From positions 16,181,239 to 16,245,238 of the forward strand of contig NC_041726.1 in the NCBI RefSeq assembly GCF_900700375.1: 64,000 bases of DNA, read 5' to 3'. The position numbers and the translations under genes are program-made. Under the pieces are notes generated by a model. It did not search any database, was not told the origin of the DNA, and saw nothing but the letters and a program-made list of their open reading frames with translations. This DNA is from Denticeps clupeoides (taxonomy: Eukaryota; Chordata; Actinopteri; Clupeiformes; Denticipitidae). Positions within the stretch are counted from its first letter, which is position 1. Each line of letters begins with the position of its first letter. Positions 26,789 through 41,260 of the stretch are shown piece by piece.

Positions 26789-27242
26789 TATTAGATATCA
26801 GGTAAAAAAAAATGTGCATTTAAAAGGTCCTCTGCACTTGTGTCTTTAAAAGACTTGTTAAAACCAGATGTTTCTTATTCTTAATATTTCCATGCTTTAG
26901 CAGAAGACGAGATACAGCTTTGGGGTTCATATATTCCAAAGTCCACAGCTCCAGTCATGAAACTAAAGCTGGTGCCACCATGGAGCATGTACAAACTGAT
27001 GGATGCTCCAGGTTATAGAAGGTCTATCATAACTTGACCATCTCTGCATATCAGAGGACAGGAGAATTTTATTGATGAACTCCGCCATAATTTGTAATGT
27101 TTAATAAAAAGTATTTGAAAAATCAAAACAATTTATAAAAGACAATATTTTCAGTAACGTTTGTGATGTATTCTACTGGTTAAAGTTTCATTTTAAAACA
27201 TTTCTAGTGATACACACTACTTATTCCTGTTATTGTTTTCCT
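26789..27242. other. AT-rich spacer
   Basis: I see no gene, RNA or clear repeat boundary in this stretch. Confidence 0.3.
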
Positions 27243-28200
27243 CAGAATTCTACACACACAACACCCCAAATGGACAATGAGATTGATAAATTTATTTAAA
27301 AAAAAAGTAAAAAAAAAAAAAAAGAAGTCACATGTACATAAGTTTTCACAGCCTTTACCACGTAGCTCAGGTCCCTCCTGTTTCCCCTGATCATCCTTGA
27401 GATGTTTCTGCAGTTTAATTGGAGTCCAGCTGTGGAAAAAAAACAGTTGATTGGATGTGATTTGGAAAGGCACACACCTGTCTATATAAGGTCCCACAAC
27501 TGACAGTTCATGTCAGGGCACAAACCAAGCATGAAGTCAATTAATCGTCTGTAGACCTCCGAGACAGGATTGTCTCAAGGCACATAAATGGGGAAGGTCC
27601 CAATGAGCAGAGTGTCGTCCATCATCGTCCAAGACGTTCAAAATCACCATGACTCTACCTACAGCTGCTTGGCCACCTACTCTGAGCGATCAGAGGGAGA
27701 AGATCCTCAGTCAGGAAGGTGATCAAAACCCCTTACGGTCACCGGTCACTCTGTCACAGCTCCAGAGGTCCTCTGTGGACAGAGGAGAAACTTCTAGAAG
27801 GACAACTACCTCTGCAGCAATACACCAATCAGGCCTGAGCCACTGCTTAGTTAAAGGCACATGGCAGCCAGGGCTTTGCCAAATGGCAACTGAAGGTCTT
27901 TTAGACCATGAGAAACAAAATTCTGTGATCTGATGAGACAAAGATTGAACTCTTTGGTGTGAATGCCAGGTGTCACGTTTGGAGGAAACCAGAAACCGCT
28001 AATCACCAGGCCCATACCATCCCAACAGTGAAGCATGGTGTTAGCAGCATCACCTGGGGCTTCTGACACTTCCCATCCAACCTGGTGCAGCTTGAGAGGT
28101 TCTGAGAAGAAGAATGGGCCAAACTGGGCAAGGATATGTTTGCCAAGCTTGTGCCATTGTTTTCATTCAGAACCAATAAAAGCTTCATGTACATCACCTA
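27243..28200 (+). mobile_element. Tc1-like transposon relic
   Basis: It begins with an AATTCTACACACACAACACC end and contains decayed Tc1 transposase coding (for example SPVTLSQLQRSSVDRGE near 27,750 and the GATGAGACAAAGATTGAACT block near 27,930). The right end is not clear. It is related to 53,162-54,005. Confidence 0.65.
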
Positions 28201-28264
28201 CAGACATCAAGCTCTTGTCTGGGAACGACATTCTAGCGACTGAAGGAAACAAGGTCCTGTACAC

Positions 28265-28570
28265 AGAAACGTATTGCTTTGCTTTCATATATCTTCTAGT
28301 CTTGTTTCCAAACTCATTGTACTCGTATAGTGACAAGCGTTGTGTATCTCATGCAGATAACGCAGTTAACATGGAATTTATTTCAATTTTATGCCGCAGT
28401 TTGCTGGCTTCTTCTTCTCTGGGAACTGCTGGCCGCTAAGATTGTACAGCTTCTTACACGACGTCACTTATCGGACGAGCAGCGGCACCTTGCCATGGCG
28501 CGCCTTCGGGTCGGTGGCAGGCAGACAAATGTTGCTTGTGAACTCAATTCCACTCATTCCACTGAATATA
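28265..28570 (+). pseudogene. Transposase helix-turn-helix fragment, unit 2
   Basis: Copy of 10,500-10,860: RRHLSDEQRHLAMARLRVGG followed by QTNVACEL, then divergence. It is a fragment only. Confidence 0.5.
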
Positions 28571-28599
28571 TCTTTATTATATCTTAAGATTTAAACTAC

Positions 28600-29969
28600 A
28601 AAAGCATAAATCAGCCAAAAGAAAAAAATCTCTGCACTGGAATATGGAATGTAAAACTGAATAGGTCACACAGATCTTTTTAAAGAATAGAAATGAAGTG
28701 AACGCAGAGACAACATGTATCATTTGTCACTTTCTTACTCGACAAAAAGCAAATAGGCCCATTTTGTCCCTAACATTTCCTAAAAAATTGCACATTCTGA
28801 TTTGAACCGAAGGAAATTTTAAATTCAGAAACAATTAAAATTTGTGAGGGCTTCTTTCCGATTCTCTCCCTGCTTGAAACTGGTGAAATTTTGTAGCAGC
28901 CCTAGAGTAGTGGCGACGCGATTGAAAGAGGAAATTACGTCATTTCGCGCATGCGCACTCCGAAGAACTGATTACACAAACAAACAGTGCGAACTTTTAC
29001 TGACAAACTGAGCTCCTCACGCATGACGCTCTGGTGACATTGAAGCACGAAAAAATAACTTCGAGCTGGTTCCCAACCGTATATAGCGCTTTTTACAATG
29101 TACGTTGTCTACCGACTACCGATAGAACAGCGCTCAAAGCCCCAAGTGAGCATTGCCTTCATTTCAGCAGTATGTTACAGAGATGGTTGCAATGAGGGTT
29201 TTTAATATATTAATATTTTACAACAATTACAATGATTAAAATAATGATTGAATAGGAAAACCTCAATGATTCCCAGAAATGAATCGTTCAGAAAGCTTTG
29301 CTGTGATTGGCTGCAAATTCATGTAATTCAAACGTAAACAGAATTGAACGGTCACTCGCTCAACTCTTGCTGGTGAGACGTTCGTGTGAACTTCTGCGCT
29401 AAACACTGAGCATTTGAGCGCCGACAATCCTGACAAACCTTCATCACTTCAAGAAGATCTTCATCTACAGCGACGATGCTCCTCCCTTCTGGAGACGCCG
29501 GCGGAATATAATCAGGCGAGGAGCGGCTCAAAAAGAGAAATTATCCGGCATGAGGGCTTTAGTTTTCCATACAGAAACAAATTTACTCAGAAAAAAGTGA
29601 AAACGCTGCAGTTCTAATCAAGGTGATGAAGTAAAATATGAAAGAGTGAATTGTTTAGCGTCTGCTATTTGTGCTGGGTCAGTGGAGAGCTGGAGTAGCG
29701 CCGGAGTAGCGTGTGTGCAGCTAAAAAAAAAAACAGAAACCTGTAGCGGTTCCACACTGACAATTTATTTAGTTTTCAGGCTCCAGCAGGCGCGTTTCGA
29801 GACGCTGTTACTGCGAGCTGTATTCTCCACTCACACAGAAAACAGTAGCGCCGCCTTGTGGCGATATCGCAAGGTGCAGATAATTCAGTGACTGAATTAT
29901 CAAGTGCGATGTGACGTCGTGTAGCAGTGAAACACAAAACAGTCACGTTCAAACTGCAGGCAGTATTTA
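28600..29969. other. Promoter-like duplicated block, unit 2
   Basis: Counterpart of 10,900-12,300. A NRF1-type motif GCGCATGCGCA is intact at about 28,947-28,957. Open frames downstream are short and unrecognised. Confidence 0.4.
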
Positions 29970-30526
29970 CTGTAGACTAGGGCTGCAACAACGAATCGAT
30001 TGAATCGGAAAAAAAAATCGATTACTAAAAGAGTTGGCAACAAATTTCCTAATCGATTCGTTGTGACGCGGAGACGTTTGATTATTTAAAAAAAAACTTT
30101 ATTTGAGCGCGGAGCGGAGTGAACACACTCGGTCTCTCTCGCGCACAGATGCTAGCAGAGTTTGGCGCCTCATAGACAGCGCGGAGCAAAACAAAAACAA
30201 GCGGAGGTAGAGGACAGATACATGGCGGAGGCAGAGTAATCTGCGCGAAAATATGCAAAAGCGATATGGCACGGCACGGGAGTCCCACGGCAATGATCGC
30301 AAACATGTTGGAGTGTTTGAGGAGGAAGAAGGGAGTTCAGCAGCAGGGTAAGTCGCTACAGAATCCTACTTTTGTTCCGTTTTGAAGTGAGGAACGTAAT
30401 GTCCCTGGTGCTGGTGTTTAACTCGCCGCGGAGGAGAACTAGAAGGGGATGTACAGCGCCACCTACAGGTGTGGAGGAGGGATGAAACAGCCGTTCGGAC
30501 TGTTCTCTGCGTCTCCGCGTGGACGA

Positions 30527-30652
30527 CTCGCCTATTGTGTCCCTGAGCAAGACGCTTAACCCTAAGTTGCTCCAGGGGGACTGTCCCTGTAACTACTGAT
30601 TGTAAGTCTCTCTGGATAAGGGCGTCTGATAAATGCTGTAAATGTAAATGTT
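30527..30652 (+). mobile_element. Type A SINE, 5'-truncated
   Basis: It has the type A body and hairpin tail (CTCTCTGGATAAGGGCG, AAATGTAAATG) without the tRNA head, and is nested in the hAT element. Confidence 0.7.
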
Positions 30653-30820
30653 TACCTGTCATCCAGCTTGACAAGCATGACAAGTTAGCGTTAGCTCGTT
30701 AATAACAGTAGTAAAGCAGGGGTGCAATAGTTACTTTGCATTAAAAGACTAAAGACATGTTTTTATTCACTAGCCTTTTTTGGACCATTCATTTTTCAGT
30801 CTGTTGTCATGTATAGCTAC

Positions 30821-31150
30821 ACTGCAAAAAAAGCTTTTCTTATTTAGTAATATCTAAAAAATCTTAAATCAAGATTACTAGACAAGAAAAATGGCATGAG
30901 AAAATTAAGTGATGCTTATAACTTCTGTTTGAGATTATATCTCATTAAGATTAGTTTTCTTACCCCATTGGCAGATAATTTTGCTTGTTTTAAACAATCA
31001 GTTAATTTTGAGATGTTTTATCAGAAAACAAGACATCATTTCTTATGCTATTTCATCTGTCTAGTAAATGTATCTTGATTTAAGATTTTTTAGAGATTTG
31101 GACTGAAATCAGGACAAAACTACTAAGTTAGAAAAGCATTATTTGCCGTG
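30821..31150. mobile_element. Small inverted-repeat element (MITE-like)
   Basis: The left end ACTGCAAAAAAAGCTTTTCT is mirrored by AGAAAAGCATTATTTGCCGT at the right end. AAAATCTTAAATCAAGAT and its reverse lie just inside. No coding. Confidence 0.55.
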
Positions 31151-31984
31151 TGTGTGTCAGTGTGAGAGTTTGTGAGTGTGTGCATCTGCAGTGTAGTGTA
31201 GAGAACAAGTTCTGACATTCAAACAAATCCTGTTAAATTTTCTGATTTGTATTGTTCTTTATTTTTTTATAAATTATTTATCGTTCTGGCAGCTCAGGTG
31301 TCTATATTTGGCAGATGTAAAGCATACATGTGTGTGTTTTTTGTGTTAGTAATTTTTTTTATTTTATTATTATTATTATAACAGCTCAAGGAGCAACATG
31401 TTTGTGCACTTTCTAAAGATTTTGGTTCTGTTTTTGAATAAAGGGTTGGAAATGAATGCTTTTCTTGTTTTTTTTTTTGTTTTTTTTATCCGATTCTACG
31501 ATTAATAAAAAATAATCAACATATTAATCGATTATTAAAATAATCGTTAGTTGCAGCCCTACTGTAGACATTTAGCTTTTCTGTAACTCACCTCTAAGAC
31601 TAGAAGCAATTTCTGTGGCTGTTCGTGGATTTGTAAGATTTAAAAAGTCATTGACTAGTGGAGCATTTGAGCAGCAAAAATAAATGTCCCAGGATTAAAA
31701 TACTGTCATATCTTGGTGAGGAAGTCAGGAGTAACAGAGAAGTATGAAGTGTATTAATTTCATTTTATTCAAATTAAATTATTATTATCTGCAATTAGAC
31801 ATATTTCACAGAATATGGACGTGTTTCCTGTGACGCCTCTTCCAGCTGATTTTGAAGGATTCCGCTTTCTTTAAGCACGTTGGAAGTGGCTCATTTTGAG
31901 ATGATTTCAAGGTAAATAAGAGCAGAACCTTGATCTGCATAATCTGCTAAATTGTGTTTCCTTGTTGCTGACTGGTTTTAAGGT

Positions 31985-32705
31985 CAGAAGATGATTTCTT
32001 GTACTTGACTTCAGGAGAGGAAATACTCAGCATGCTCCTCTGACCATCAACGGTGCATCTGTGGAGAGAGTGAGCAGCACCAAGTTCCTGGGTGTGCACA
32101 TCACTGAGGATCTCTCCTGGACAAATAACACCACTGCACTGGCCAAGAAAACACAGCAGCGTCTCTACTTCCTCCGCAAACTAAGAAGAGCGAGAGCACC
32201 AGCCCCCATCATGTACACATTCTACCGAGAGGTTAAAAATGAACAGTTTCTAATTTATTAACACCGGTAAATGATTATTGTAGTTACATGTGAATATTGA
32301 ATGTAAAGAGGTAACAAGGTTACAGAGAAAATAAAAATGAGCATGGTCCTGCGACACCCAATCTTACACAGCCAATCCCACCCACCCAATGCAAACTTTC
32401 TTCAGGACAGCTTCACCCATCAGGCTGTCAGGAAGCTTAACTCTCTCCCGGCTCTGCCCCCATTCCCCTCACTCCCCTCTTCTGCCCCACAAACTTTTCT
32501 ACCTCACACTACTCAGTCAGTTACAAGACTGCTCTGACACTTTTTACACTTTACAAGCTCTGATGCACTACATTGTTCACATTGTTTACGTGGTTTGCAC
32601 TCTCCACCATGTGCCCTTAGTTGTATATTGTGTTTTTAAATTTTTATAAATTATGCTGTATTTAATGTTATTGTTGTATTTAATGTTACTGTTTGTATTT
32701 TAATT
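31985..32705 (+). mobile_element. LINE fragment (Rex1/CR1-like), C-terminal part
   Basis: Frames read STKFLGVHITEDLSW and QQRLYFLRKLRRA, then the C-terminal tail with SGSLTLSRL near 32,430. The 3' UTR appears to resume after the next insertion at 35,131-35,165. The clade is tentative. The preceding 31,570-31,985 shows only the end of the duplicated block and no gene. Confidence 0.6.
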
Positions 32706-35130
32706 AGAGGTGGGCATAGATTAATTTTCTTAATCTAGATTAATCTCACTGTAATCTTGGAATTAAGATTCTAATCTAGATTCTAGATTAATCTACATTA
32801 ATCTACATTCATCTAGATTAAAATGGCTCATTTGAATTCTGCCGAAGGCATTCAGAATATGTGTGCTACCCAAACAATGACTAAAAGTAAGTCTTTGAGA
32901 ATGGGTTTCTCAAGCCAAGTGGCGCATTAGACCAGGGGCTCATCTCCTGTTTCCAAAATGCATCACAAACTGCTTGAGAAAGCTGTTCTACTATGATCAT
33001 TGGTGATGAAAATAAATTATCTTCAATAAGATGTACTTGTGTTTACCAACTGTTTATTCAGTTAAATAGCATCCATGTAACCACGTCACATTTGATGTGG
33101 TAATTTCACAGTTCGAAGACTCGTTCTCGCCCCCTACAGTGCAATTCAGCTAGGTATACATCCGTGCTAAAATATCAAGGTGAAAGTCATCATAGTGTAG
33201 CGGTTGTGTAACCACCCAAGAGATTTTCTGTGCAAAGTGTATTCTGTACAAAAAGCAAGGTTGCGTCAGAACATCGCGTCACACTTCGCGTCTTTCTGCA
33301 CCTCTCTCTACAATATACAGTATTAAAAGAACATAAAAAATATTCACAAAATAACACACATGCAAAATATTCCTAATATGTACATAAATTAAAATGAAAG
33401 AATGAACTTTTTGCACACAAACCCCACGCACCTCTCACAACTCACGCCATGTGTCCAAGAGACCTGAACCGGGTCTCAAAAACAAAATAAAAGTCTTTAG
33501 GAAATAAGAACATATAAGACACAAGAAAGAAGAAATATACTTATAAATCTAACCATTTTAACTCCGGCACAATAGCTTGCATAGTATAGACCCAGCTCCC
33601 AACCCAACTTTGTGAATAGATTAACAAATTCAAATTCAAATTTTATTTGTCACATACACAGTCATGCACGGTATGATGTGCAGTGAAATGCTTTCTGCAA
33701 CTGCTACAGACCACAGTATTGCAAATGTTGCAAGTAAACAATGAACCAATATGCAAACATAACCAAGTATTACACTTTTACGTCTTTAACATAAAATATG
33801 TGTAACTGGTAGGGTGAAGGTGTGCAAATGAGTTACAGTTTTTACAATGTTTAAAGAAAGAGAGAAAGAGCCATAAAAGAAAGAGCAGTAAGGACCTAAA
33901 AAGCGCAGAGTCATTTTGTGCAAAGTGATTTTGTGCAAAGTGGTTTTGTGCAAAAGAGTCCGGAGTGATTGGAGGTGAAAGTGCATGAGTTCTATGTACT
34001 GTTGTTGAGAGCTTGGACAGCCTGCGGGAAGAAGCTCCTCCTCATTCTCTCTGTGTTGGACTTCAGGGAGCGAAAGCGCTTCCCTGATCGCAGCAGAGAG
34101 AAGAGTCCATTGTTGGGGTGGGTGAGGTCCTTCACTATCTTCCTGGCCCTGGTGCAGCACCGTTTGCTGTAGATAGATTGAAGGTCAGGGAGCTTGGTAC
34201 GGATGATTCGTTCGGCTGATCGAACCACCCTCTGTAGGGCTCGCCTGTCCTTCATGGTGCTGTTCCCGAACCAGGTTGAGATATTTCCCGTCAGGATGCT
34301 CTCTATGGTGCAGGAGTAGAAGTTCCTGAGCACCTTGGAGGGCAGTCTGAAGTCTCTCAGGTGTCTGAGGTGGTAGAGACGCTGCCGGGCCTTTTTCACC
34401 ACGGTGTTGATGTGACAGGACCATGACAGGTCCTGCGTGATGTTAACACCGAGGTAACGGAAGCTGTCCACTCTCTCCACTGGGCTCCTGTTGATGACAG
34501 GGGTCTGGTAGGTCCTCTCCTGCTCTGTACTGAAGTCCACTATTAGCTCCTTTGTCTTGCTGACGTTCAGGTGGAGATTGTTCCTCTGGCACCAGTTCGC
34601 CAAATTTCCAACCTCCTCCAGGTAGGCCGTCTCATCGTTGTCAGAGATCAGGCCCACCACGACAGTGTCGTCAGCAAACTTGATGATGGTGGTGGAGCTA
34701 GTAGTGGCTGTACAGTCATGGGTGTACAGGGAGTACAGCAGGGGGCTCAAAACACAACCCTGGGGGGCTCCAGTGCTGAGAGTGATGGAGGCTGAGACAT
34801 GTCCACCCATCCTTACTGCCTGTGGTCTCCCGGTTAGGAAGTTGGAGATCCACTGACAGAGAGATGAGCTGAGTCCCAGGTGCTCCAGCTTGGTGGTGAG
34901 TGTGGAGGGGATTATTGTGTTAAATGCTGAACTGTAGTCAATGAAGAGCATTTTAACATAATTTCCCTTCTGAGTGTCCAGGTGGGTGAGTGCAGAATGG
35001 AGGAGATGTGATATGGCGTCATCCGTGGACCGGTTGGGACGGTACGCAAACTAACGGCAATATTTTTTTTATCGCCCGATAAGAGTCTCACGTTAACGCA
35101 GCACGTTAATGCCTATAACGGCCCACCACT
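32706..35130. mobile_element. Inverted-repeat DNA element interrupted by a LINE
   Basis: The ends AGAGGTGGGC and GCCCACCACT are inverted. The left end carries repeated TCTAGATTAATC motifs and the right end a GTTAACGCAGCACGTTAAT stretch. It split the LINE at 32,705/35,131. No transposase was recognised. The target repeat is AT-rich and not resolved. Confidence 0.55.
33630..35050 (-). mobile_element. LINE with long reverse-transcriptase frame (319 aa open)
   Basis: The reverse strand 34,951-33,992 is open and reads [51 protein letters not shown] and [14 protein letters not shown]. Upstream residues continue to about 35,050, where the element is cut off. The 3' tail ends in an AAATTTTATTTGTCACATAC-type end (reversed) near 33,630. 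It is a 5'-truncated non-LTR element of the jockey/CR1/I group; the exact clade is not settled. Confidence 0.85.
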
Positions 35131-35190
35131 AATTTTAATGTTTAATGTGACTTTGACTTTGATTATGTTTCAATTTCTTTCAATTTCCGG

Positions 35191-35875
35191 GCCAGGAGGA
35201 TCGAGTGTGAGGACGACGTCGCCTTCATTCAGCAGGAAGTGGACGTTTTGAAAGAGTGTGACCACAAGAACATTGTGGCGGTTCACACAAGCATCCTGAG
35301 GTAAGAAAGACCATTGGCAGTGACCTGAGAGCTGCTGTCCCAGAGAATGGTGACTAAACGTTTTACTTTTCCTCTCTTCTCTAGAACCTGGCAATGGAGT
35401 TCTGTACAGGAGGTTCGGTGCAGGATATTTATGAAGGTACAAAACTGGGTCACATCACGTCTGTGTTAAGCTGTATGTAGATGGTGTGTTTTTAACAGAG
35501 GCTGGACCTCTGTCAGAGCAGCAGATTGCTTTTGTGTGCAGAGAGACCCTCCAGGTAATCGACTGCTGTTCTCAACACGCATAAACACACCACTCGTTTT
35601 CTAAGGATCTAACATGTGTCTGGTTGCAGGCTCTGCAGTATCTCCACAGGTCCAGCATCATCCACAGGGACATCAAAGCTGGAAATATTCTGCTGACCAA
35701 CGAGGGCGACGTGAGTGAGGAACTCTCCAGAACACCACCTGCTCAGACTTATGAGTGTGATCTGCTTCATCGTAACTGTTCCTCTCCTCTTGTTGCAGCC
35801 GACTTCGGACTCACCGCTAATGTCCCCAAGTCCAGTGGGAGAAGGAACTAAGTCAGTGGTTGGGACGACACATTG
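35191..35875 (+). pseudogene. MAP4K-like kinase fragment, forward copy (5 exons)
   Basis: Exons: 35,191-35,300 (DDVAFIQQEVDVLKECDHKN); 35,395-35,436 (LAMEFCTGGSVQDIYE); 35,499-35,554 (GPLSEQQIAFVCRETLQ); 35,630-35,710 ([20 protein letters not shown]); 35,799-35,875 ([14 protein letters not shown], then a shifted VVGTTHW). The series matches STE20 kinases of the MAP4K type: catalytic HRDIKAGN and the DFG motif are visible. Exon 2 lacks 13 bases kept at 14,910, and exon 5 carries a frameshift and stop. The N-terminal lobe start and everything after the activation loop are missing. It is a broken fragment. Confidence 0.75.
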
Positions 35876-35892
35876 GTAAGATGTTTCTGTGA

Positions 35893-36086
35893 GCAGTGGT
35901 GACCTAGCGGTTAAGGAAGCGGCCCCGTAATCAGAAGGTTGCCGGTTCGAATCCCGATCTGCCAAGGTGCCCACTGCTCACTCAGGGTGATTGGTTAAAT
36001 GCAGAGGACACATTTCACTGTGTGCACCATGTGCTGTGCTGCTGTTGTGTATCACATGTGACAATCACTTCACTTTCACTTCACTT
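35893..36086 (+). mobile_element. tRNA-derived SINE (type B)
   Basis: It has the type B head with GGTTGCCGGTTCGAATCCCG and the tail CACTTCACTTTCACTTCACTT, and abuts the piggyBac fragment. Confidence 0.85.
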
Positions 36087-36700
36087 AAGCTGCGGTGGAT
36101 GTACCCACTTATCCCACACCTGTCGGATGGCAGCCAGTTTGTCACGATCATCGAAACGGATGATTCTTGAGATGATGTGGAATGTCTTCAGTGGCATAGT
36201 GGCATGAAAAATTGCCCTCCCATACTCTGAATGCCAAAGGCTGCATGTAGCCTCTTTACTGGACCGGTAGACACCTGCAAGAATCAAAAGACCCAGGTAT
36301 CTTCTTCTTCCAGTCGTCACCATAAACACAATGCCATTCCTTGTTGGTAATTTCCAGCAAAATCTTTTCAATTTCCTGGCATAAATAACTGACTTTATGC
36401 TATCAGCACGAGAATCCGCATACCTTGTTGGCCCTTGGGGGCTCCTTTCTGCACAAAACATATGCCATCGGTCACTTGGAAGAACAGTGGAAGATTACTT
36501 GACCGATGGCATATGTTTTTGTGAAATTCTCAATTTCACCAGGCTCTTCTTCATCACTTGATTCCTCCTCATCAGTTGGAATAAAGTCTTCATCATTTTC
36601 TTCCTCTGACACTTCTTCTTCATCTTGATCACCCTCCTCCTCCACAGGCCTGGCTATGAGGTGAAGAACCTCTAAAGCAGTATACCGTCTCTTCATTGTG
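36087..36700 (-). mobile_element. piggyBac-like transposase fragment
   Basis: The reverse strand begins MKRRYTALEVLHLIARP, then an acidic stretch (DEEEVSEEENDEDFIPTDEE). Farther on it reads GRRRYLGLLILAGVYRSSKE and FHIISRIIRFDDRDKLAAIR, typical of the piggyBac DDE family (PGBD-like). The C-terminal two-thirds is missing and the frame changes near 36,470. Inactive. Confidence 0.8.
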
Positions 36701-36878
36701 CTATCTCAGAGTAAAATGTTCAATGTCTCAAGAGCTGTAATGCTTTTGGGTGTGGGGGGTTGTTTATTGTTATCTTGTCCCCAATCAGACATCAAAAGTG
36801 TGAAATAAACAATATTTAAGGATGTCTGGACAGGAGGCCCAATGTGTGTCTGAGAGTTGGAATACCTGTTGCTTTGAT

Positions 36879-36903
36879 GTGTGTGTGTGTGTGTGTGTGT
36901 GTC
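36879..36903. repeat. TG microsatellite
   Basis: A run of about 12 GT units. Confidence 0.9.
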
Positions 36904-37479
36904 CACTTAAACCACAGGTAACCACTGGCAATATATCTGAGGGTCCATCAAAATGCCCTTTTAAATCCAATCTTCCTGTTCCACACAACTGTACCCAGTT
37001 GTACCCAGACAGTATTAATACATCAATGACAGGCCTCAATAATGCAAGCATCCAGCAACAAATACAATATTTTATAGAATTAAATCAAATTAATCCATGT
37101 CCACCACCTTTCTTGTGTTGAAATTATTTACATGAATCCTCCAGACTCATAATATATGGCTGCCTCCTTTTGGGGCAGAAGAGGCTTGAGTCAGTGTCAC
37201 CTGTTGTCTGGTTTTCCATGCACCTGTTGATGAAAAGATGCATTTATTAGCTGAAAAAATGGTTACTGTAAAAACTATGATTAGACCTGAATTACTTTAA
37301 TTACTGGTAAAGTGTTACGATATAAGATATGCGTGTCTCAGTCTTACCTGGCTGATCTCTTTGTGCCTCTGGGCTTTATCTCAGCAGTCGACTGGACTCT
37401 TAAAAGGGTCCGTATTCAGAGATGGCACCTCTTTCACTTCATGGCAGCAAATGCAGTTTAATTCAGGGAGCTCTACATT

Positions 37480-39421
<1,942 letters not shown>

Positions 39422-39479
39422 ATCTCGAAAAAAGGCAGGAATGATAACTAGTTGCAATCACTTCTTTTTTGGAAAAAAA

Positions 39480-39930
39480 GCATTTTCTTAAATAGGTACC
39501 TCTATGAATAGCAAGGTGCTTTAAAGAAGCTTAGTTTCTTGACCAATAAGAACAAACGTAGCATAATAGCGTCATGACATAATCAGCAAACTGCATTTTA
39601 TCAGTTTCATTTTACCAAAGTTAATATACTAAACATTTCTAGTGCATTATGTTTACTATTTAAAATGCTGGGTGTTCTGTTTCGGATTTGTTGTACCTTT
39701 AAGTTTTACCAAAATTACGATCTGTGTAAATGATGCATGTCTCTCTGTCTCTGTCGCCACCCAGCGGCGGACGTTGAGAACAACCACAACGAGTGGAATG
39801 GACTGTAGTCATCAGTAGTAGACACGGCGCTCGTTTTCGTCCCTTCTCCCTTAACCTGCTGCTCACACAGCGCGTCTACCAATAAAACAGTAAAACAATA
39901 TCATACATGTATCAATGGAACTTCTCGCAA
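39480..39930 (-). promoter_or_regulatory. Upstream region of kinase copy 3
   Basis: A shortened version of the upstream regions of copies 1 and 2, with one GACCAATAAGAA block (about 39,541) and the same CG-richer patch near 39,760-39,890. Confidence 0.4.
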
Positions 39931-41097
39931 AACACACACAAACAGAAATAAAAGTGACAGGAACTGCGGCTACTACTCACTTTATTGGAAAACTGCGGAA
40001 TTTACCACCACAGTGGAAAGCTCACGTATTCACTACGGCATCTGTGTAATTCTCTCAGTGGTTCATAGACATACTCAGCATTCTAAATATTAAACATAAT
40101 GCACTATAAATGTTTAGTATATTAACTTTGGTAAACTGATTTGTGTATACTACTTTTATATTCAATAGCTTGCTGATTGGAGTGTTACGTCATTTCTCTG
40201 TTTTTTTTATTTTTAATAAATTTGTCAAAACCTTAAGTAAACTTTTTTTTTTCATGTTGTCATTATGGGGTGTTAGTTGTAGAAGGGATTTAATCAATTT
40301 TGGGATGAGGCTGTAACATAACAAAATGTGGGAAAACATTTTCCAGATGCACTGTAAAGGCAATATTCTACTACCATATGCATTCATCCTGCAGGCTGTA
40401 AAAGTTTAGGATACGTAAACACAGTATTGAAAAACTGAGATTGTAATACAGATAATCACCAGCAGTTTTTCAATACTTGTAGCAAAGTCATATTTTTTGT
40501 TTGTTTTAATGTTGTAACAAATTCACAATTTGTTTGACACAAACGACAATTTGATTGCTGTTAGACAAAGAATTCCAGGATACAGTTTAATTGGTTGTTG
40601 TGTACAACACCGCTATTTTCTGATTGGCTGTTGTGTAGGCCTTTCTTTTTTTAATTGGCTGATAATTGACAGGGATTAGGACCCAGCGCTTGTTTCATGG
40701 TGAGGTGTTTTTCTTCAGCATTTCATTTTTTTCAGTAACGTTTTTTTCCCAATTTGTAGCAAAGTAAAAATTACTAAAAATGTAATTGAGTAAAAGTAAA
40801 ATTCCCTATTTTAAAAACTTCTCAGTAACGTGAGTAAATATAATTCGTTACTTACAACCTATGCACACAGCTAATCAGATGACTTACAAAATATTCCTAC
40901 TCGACACACATGAAGTACAAACACATACAGGCTCTAATAGAATCCAGTATTAACTCTGGATGAAAAATGACTAAGTGTCCCTTTCCCCGCTGCCTTTCAG
41001 CAACAGGCAGCAGCAAACAGATCAGGCCGCAATGACAATTAAGTTCAAGACCTTAAAACACTTGCACTTTTAGTTTAGATTTTCATTTTTTTTCTGA
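39931..41097. other. Repeat-rich spacer
   Basis: 40,070-40,170 is an inverted copy of 39,598-39,672. 40,195-40,290 is a Tc1-type element end (TTTCATGTTGTCATTATGGG). 40,740-40,850 resembles a TA-rich hAT-type end with AAAAGTAAAATT. I see no gene. Confidence 0.4.
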
Positions 41098-41260
41098 TTT
41101 ATTTCATTTTGTGTTCATTTCAGCTCAGTGAGGCCCTTCTGGTCATCCTGCATGTTCGTGCGTTCTACTACTGCACCTGCTGACTTTTTTCATCATTCCG
41201 CCTATGTGTCATTCCCATGTTTCTGAGAAGTCTATAGCTCTTCTCCATCTTTTCATTGGC

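Larger units (their letters stand above)
29978..31561. mobile_element. hAT element with perfect 8-bp target duplication
   Basis: Ends are TAGGGCTGCAAC and GTTGCAGCCCTA. CTGTAGAC flanks both sides exactly (29,970-29,977 and 31,562-31,569). A CG-rich stretch at 30,065-30,355 ending in GGGTAAGTCG looks like a promoter and first exon. No transposase remains. A SINE and a second small element are nested inside. Confidence 0.8.
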
